64,000 nt of DNA from SZUA-22 sp963751695. GTDB taxonomy: Bacteria; Bacteroidota; Ignavibacteria; Ignavibacteriales; Melioribacteraceae. A program made the translations under genes and the position numbers. Under the pieces are notes generated by a model. The model did not search any database. It saw nothing but the letters and a program-made list of their open reading frames with translations, and was not told the origin of the DNA. Positions 62,524 through 64,000 of this stretch are shown here, in pieces. The DNA is taken from positions 434,001 through 498,000 of the forward strand of contig CAVVVP010000002.1 in the NCBI GenBank assembly GCA_963751695.1, given 5' to 3'. The stretch's first letter is position 1. Each line of letters begins with the position of its first letter.

Positions 62524-62934
62524 TTGAAATTATTAATTATTTACTCAGATCGTTTTGGATATAAGACTAGTTCAAAGGGATTGGATAGTGCTACCACTCT
62601 ATCTGAGGAAAAGAATTATAAAAATTGTGTAGTTGGATTTATTCACTTTGAAGAGAAAGATGAGGATAATTTATCATCTGTTGAAACAAAAATGATAAAA
62701 CAACTTAAATGGGCTGCACGTAAAAATGATTCCGAAAAAATAATTCTTCACTCATTCGCCCATCTTTCTGAAAGTAAAGGCTCACCGGAAAAGACAAAGA
62801 CCTTGTTTGATAGCGCAGAGGTCAGACTTCAAAACGCTGGATATGAGGTTCACCAAACTCCTTTTGGATATTTTCTGGATCTTCACCTAGAAGCTCCGGG
62901 ACATTCATTTGCAAGATTGTTCAAGGAATTCTAA
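62524..62934 (+). CDS. Free-standing archaeal-type threonyl-tRNA synthetase editing domain protein
   Basis: 136 residues from TTG 62524, which has GGAGAG 6 bases upstream and yields MKLLIIYSDRFGYKT, matching the archaeal start MRVLLIHSD. An ATG at 62512 would add four residues. The C-terminal half (LHSFAHLSESKGSPE, then QTPFGYFLDLHLEAPGHSFARL) matches the N-terminal editing module of archaeal ThrRS (FAHLS, APFGY, KGHPLAEL). That module, a D-aminoacyl-tRNA deacylase fold, removes Ser from Ser-tRNA(Thr). Here no synthetase domains follow. It overlaps the protease gene by 4 bases, tail to tail. Confidence 0.85.
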   Translation: MKLLIIYSDRFGYKTSSKGLDSATTLSEEKNYKNCVVGFIHFEEKDEDNLSSVETKMIKQLKWAARKNDSEKIILHSFAHLSESKGSPEKTKTLFDSAEVRLQNAGYEVHQTPFGYFLDLHLEAPGHSFARLFKEF

Positions 62935-64000
62935 TCAACTTTTTTGAGAATTATCAAATCAGCGAGAATAAAACCAGTTTCTTCTAACAAAGGATCATCA
63001 ATACGAATATTTGGTGTCTTAACTTCTTCTTTTTCATTCAAGACGAGGTTTTCAAATTTTTCTCTTTCCTTTTCTCTTTTCTTTTTCCTTGCATCGTATT
63101 CTTCTCTTTCATTTGCGCGTATATCTTCATTTAAAGAATACTCAGTTTTATTCTTTCTAATATTGTATTCTTCAATATCCTCTTTAAGATATTGAAACTC
63201 CAAGTTTTGAATAATTCTTTGCTCATGCTTTTCAAGTAACTCTGCAAAAAACGGAGAAAGGTCTCCATAGGGTTTGTAATTGGTGGAATTAATCTGATCC
63301 CATTTTAATGCACTTGGTTGTGAAGATTCCCCGAATTCTTCACGTGGAAGTGACGGATATTCAATATCTGGGATTACACCTAACTTTTGTGTGCTACTTC
63401 CAGTAACTCTGTAAAATTTTGCAATCGTTATTTTGAGTTTTCCAAGATCATCGTCCTTTGTCGGCATAAACCTATTGAGATCTATAAGATTCTGAACAGT
63501 CCCTTTGCCAAAACTTTGTTCGCCGACTACTATTCCTCTTCCATAATCTTGAATTGCTCCAGCAAAGATCTCTGAAGCAGAGGCACTATATCGATTTATC
63601 AAAACAGCAATAGGTTTACTATAAAAAATTGATGAGCTTTCATCGTTTTCAACTTCAATTTTCCCATCTGAGCTTCTCACTTGAACTACCGGCCCATCCT
63701 TGATAAATAAACCCGTTAATTCAACAGCTTCTTGTAAAGAACCTCCCCCATTGCTTCTAAGGTCGATTATCAGACCATCAACATTTTCTTGATTCAAAGC
63801 AGAAATTAATTTTTTAACATCTCTTGTTGTACTTCGATATTCTGGGTCACCCTTTCTTTGCGCTTCAAAGTCTATATAGAATGCTGGAATGTCAATTACA
63901 CCGAGTTTGAATGCTGCACCTTCTTCCTCAATAGTAATTATCTCTGAACTTGCTGCTTGCTCCTCAAGTTTAATTTTGTCCCTCATTAGCTTTACTTCTT
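62931..64000 (-). CDS. prc: Tail-specific carboxy-terminal protease Prc/Tsp (S41), 5' end cut by window edge
   Basis: About 356 residues visible; the frame stays open past the ATG at 63986 to the edge (EVKLMRDKIKLEEQ), which corresponds to the E. coli VTLVRDKIRLED, so the true start is outside. S41 core: GVIDIPAFYIDF, IIDLRSNGGGSLQEAV, catalytic Ser in RYSASASEIF and Lys in FGKGTVQ. The charged C-terminal region (DARKKKREKEREKF) matches the DUF3340 tail of Prc. It degrades periplasmic proteins with exposed apolar C-termini and processes FtsI in E. coli. Confidence 0.93.
   Translation of the reverse strand, partial: EVKLMRDKIKLEEQAASSEIITIEEEGAAFKLGVIDIPAFYIDFEAQRKGDPEYRSTTRDVKKLISALNQENVDGLIIDLRSNGGGSLQEAVELTGLFIKDGPVVQVRSSDGKIEVENDESSSIFYSKPIAVLINRYSASASEIFAGAIQDYGRGIVVGEQSFGKGTVQNLIDLNRFMPTKDDDLGKLKITIAKFYRVTGSSTQKLGVIPDIEYPSLPREEFGESSQPSALKWDQINSTNYKPYGDLSPFFAELLEKHEQRIIQNLEFQYLKEDIEEYNIRKNKTEYSLNEDIRANEREEYDARKKKREKEREKFENLVLNEKEEVKTPNIRIDDPLLEETGFILADLIILKKVD

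Noticed and set aside
1..64000. CRISPR arrays, insertion sequences, phage genes, rRNA or tRNA genes
   Set aside because: No repeat-spacer array, transposase, integrase, cloverleaf or rRNA segment was seen on either strand.

Overview
The window is AT-rich (roughly one third G+C by eye) and densely coded. It most resembles a free-living member of the Ignavibacteria or a neighbouring branch of the Bacteroidota/Chlorobi group. Four secreted proteins end in a type IX secretion (T9SS) C-terminal sorting domain or a relative of it, three of them with the NYPNPFNPTT-type motif common in that group. There are also a PorV/PorQ-family outer-membrane protein, a TonB-dependent receptor with a carboxypeptidase-regulatory-like domain, OmpA- and PorT-type envelope proteins, and a MurE with the meso-diaminopimelate DNPR motif. 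The assignment is inferred from gene content; no rRNA or tRNA gene was seen.

Layout. (1) 1-11879, minus strand: TonB receptor, a large frameshifted secreted protein, a PorV-family protein, a lipoprotein amidase and a penicillin-binding protein 4 cut by the left edge. (2) 12107-14642: a GNAT acetyltransferase and a seven-loop FG-GAP protein with a T9SS tail. (3) 14880-30808, minus strand: an unbroken dcw cluster of 14 genes, mraZ-rsmH-ftsL-ftsI-murE-murF-mraY-murD-ftsW-murG-murC-ftsQ-ftsA-ftsZ, mostly with overlapping start and stop codons, behind a candidate promoter at about 30850-30876. (4) 31068-37685: a short-chain dehydrogenase, a POT-like transporter and a plus-strand ThuA / Gfo-Idh-MocA / HEAT-lipoprotein run that looks like a sugar-derivative module. 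(5) 37735-40696, minus strand: copper handling (HMA chaperone, CopA ATPase, Cys-rich secreted protein). (6) 40808-45514: an OmpA-like protein, a serine hydrolase broken by an in-frame TGA, a small barrel protein and a lipoprotein lipase. (7) 45530-50700, minus strand: a signalling island with two soluble histidine kinases, an NtrC-type regulator, a lone CheW-like protein and an unlisted 51-residue membrane protein. (8) 50790-60590: a fibronectin-repeat T9SS protein, OsmC, a secreted MetX-like hydrolase and cdsA (both frameshifted), a DUF2007 protein, a CPBP protease, a K+ channel/RCK protein and a second FG-GAP T9SS protein. (9) 60754-64000: cmoB and cmoA, a free-standing archaeal-type threonyl-tRNA editing domain, and a tail-specific protease cut by the right edge.

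Themes. Cell-wall synthesis and division dominate the centre. Envelope and T9SS cargo genes flank it on both sides. Three loci carry four single-base expansions of A/T homopolymers and one locus carries a nonsense codon. Because cdsA is normally essential, these look like sequence errors or sites rescued by slippage rather than simple gene decay. The most distinctive content is the editing domain next to cmoAB and the compact kinase / CheW / small-membrane-protein island.
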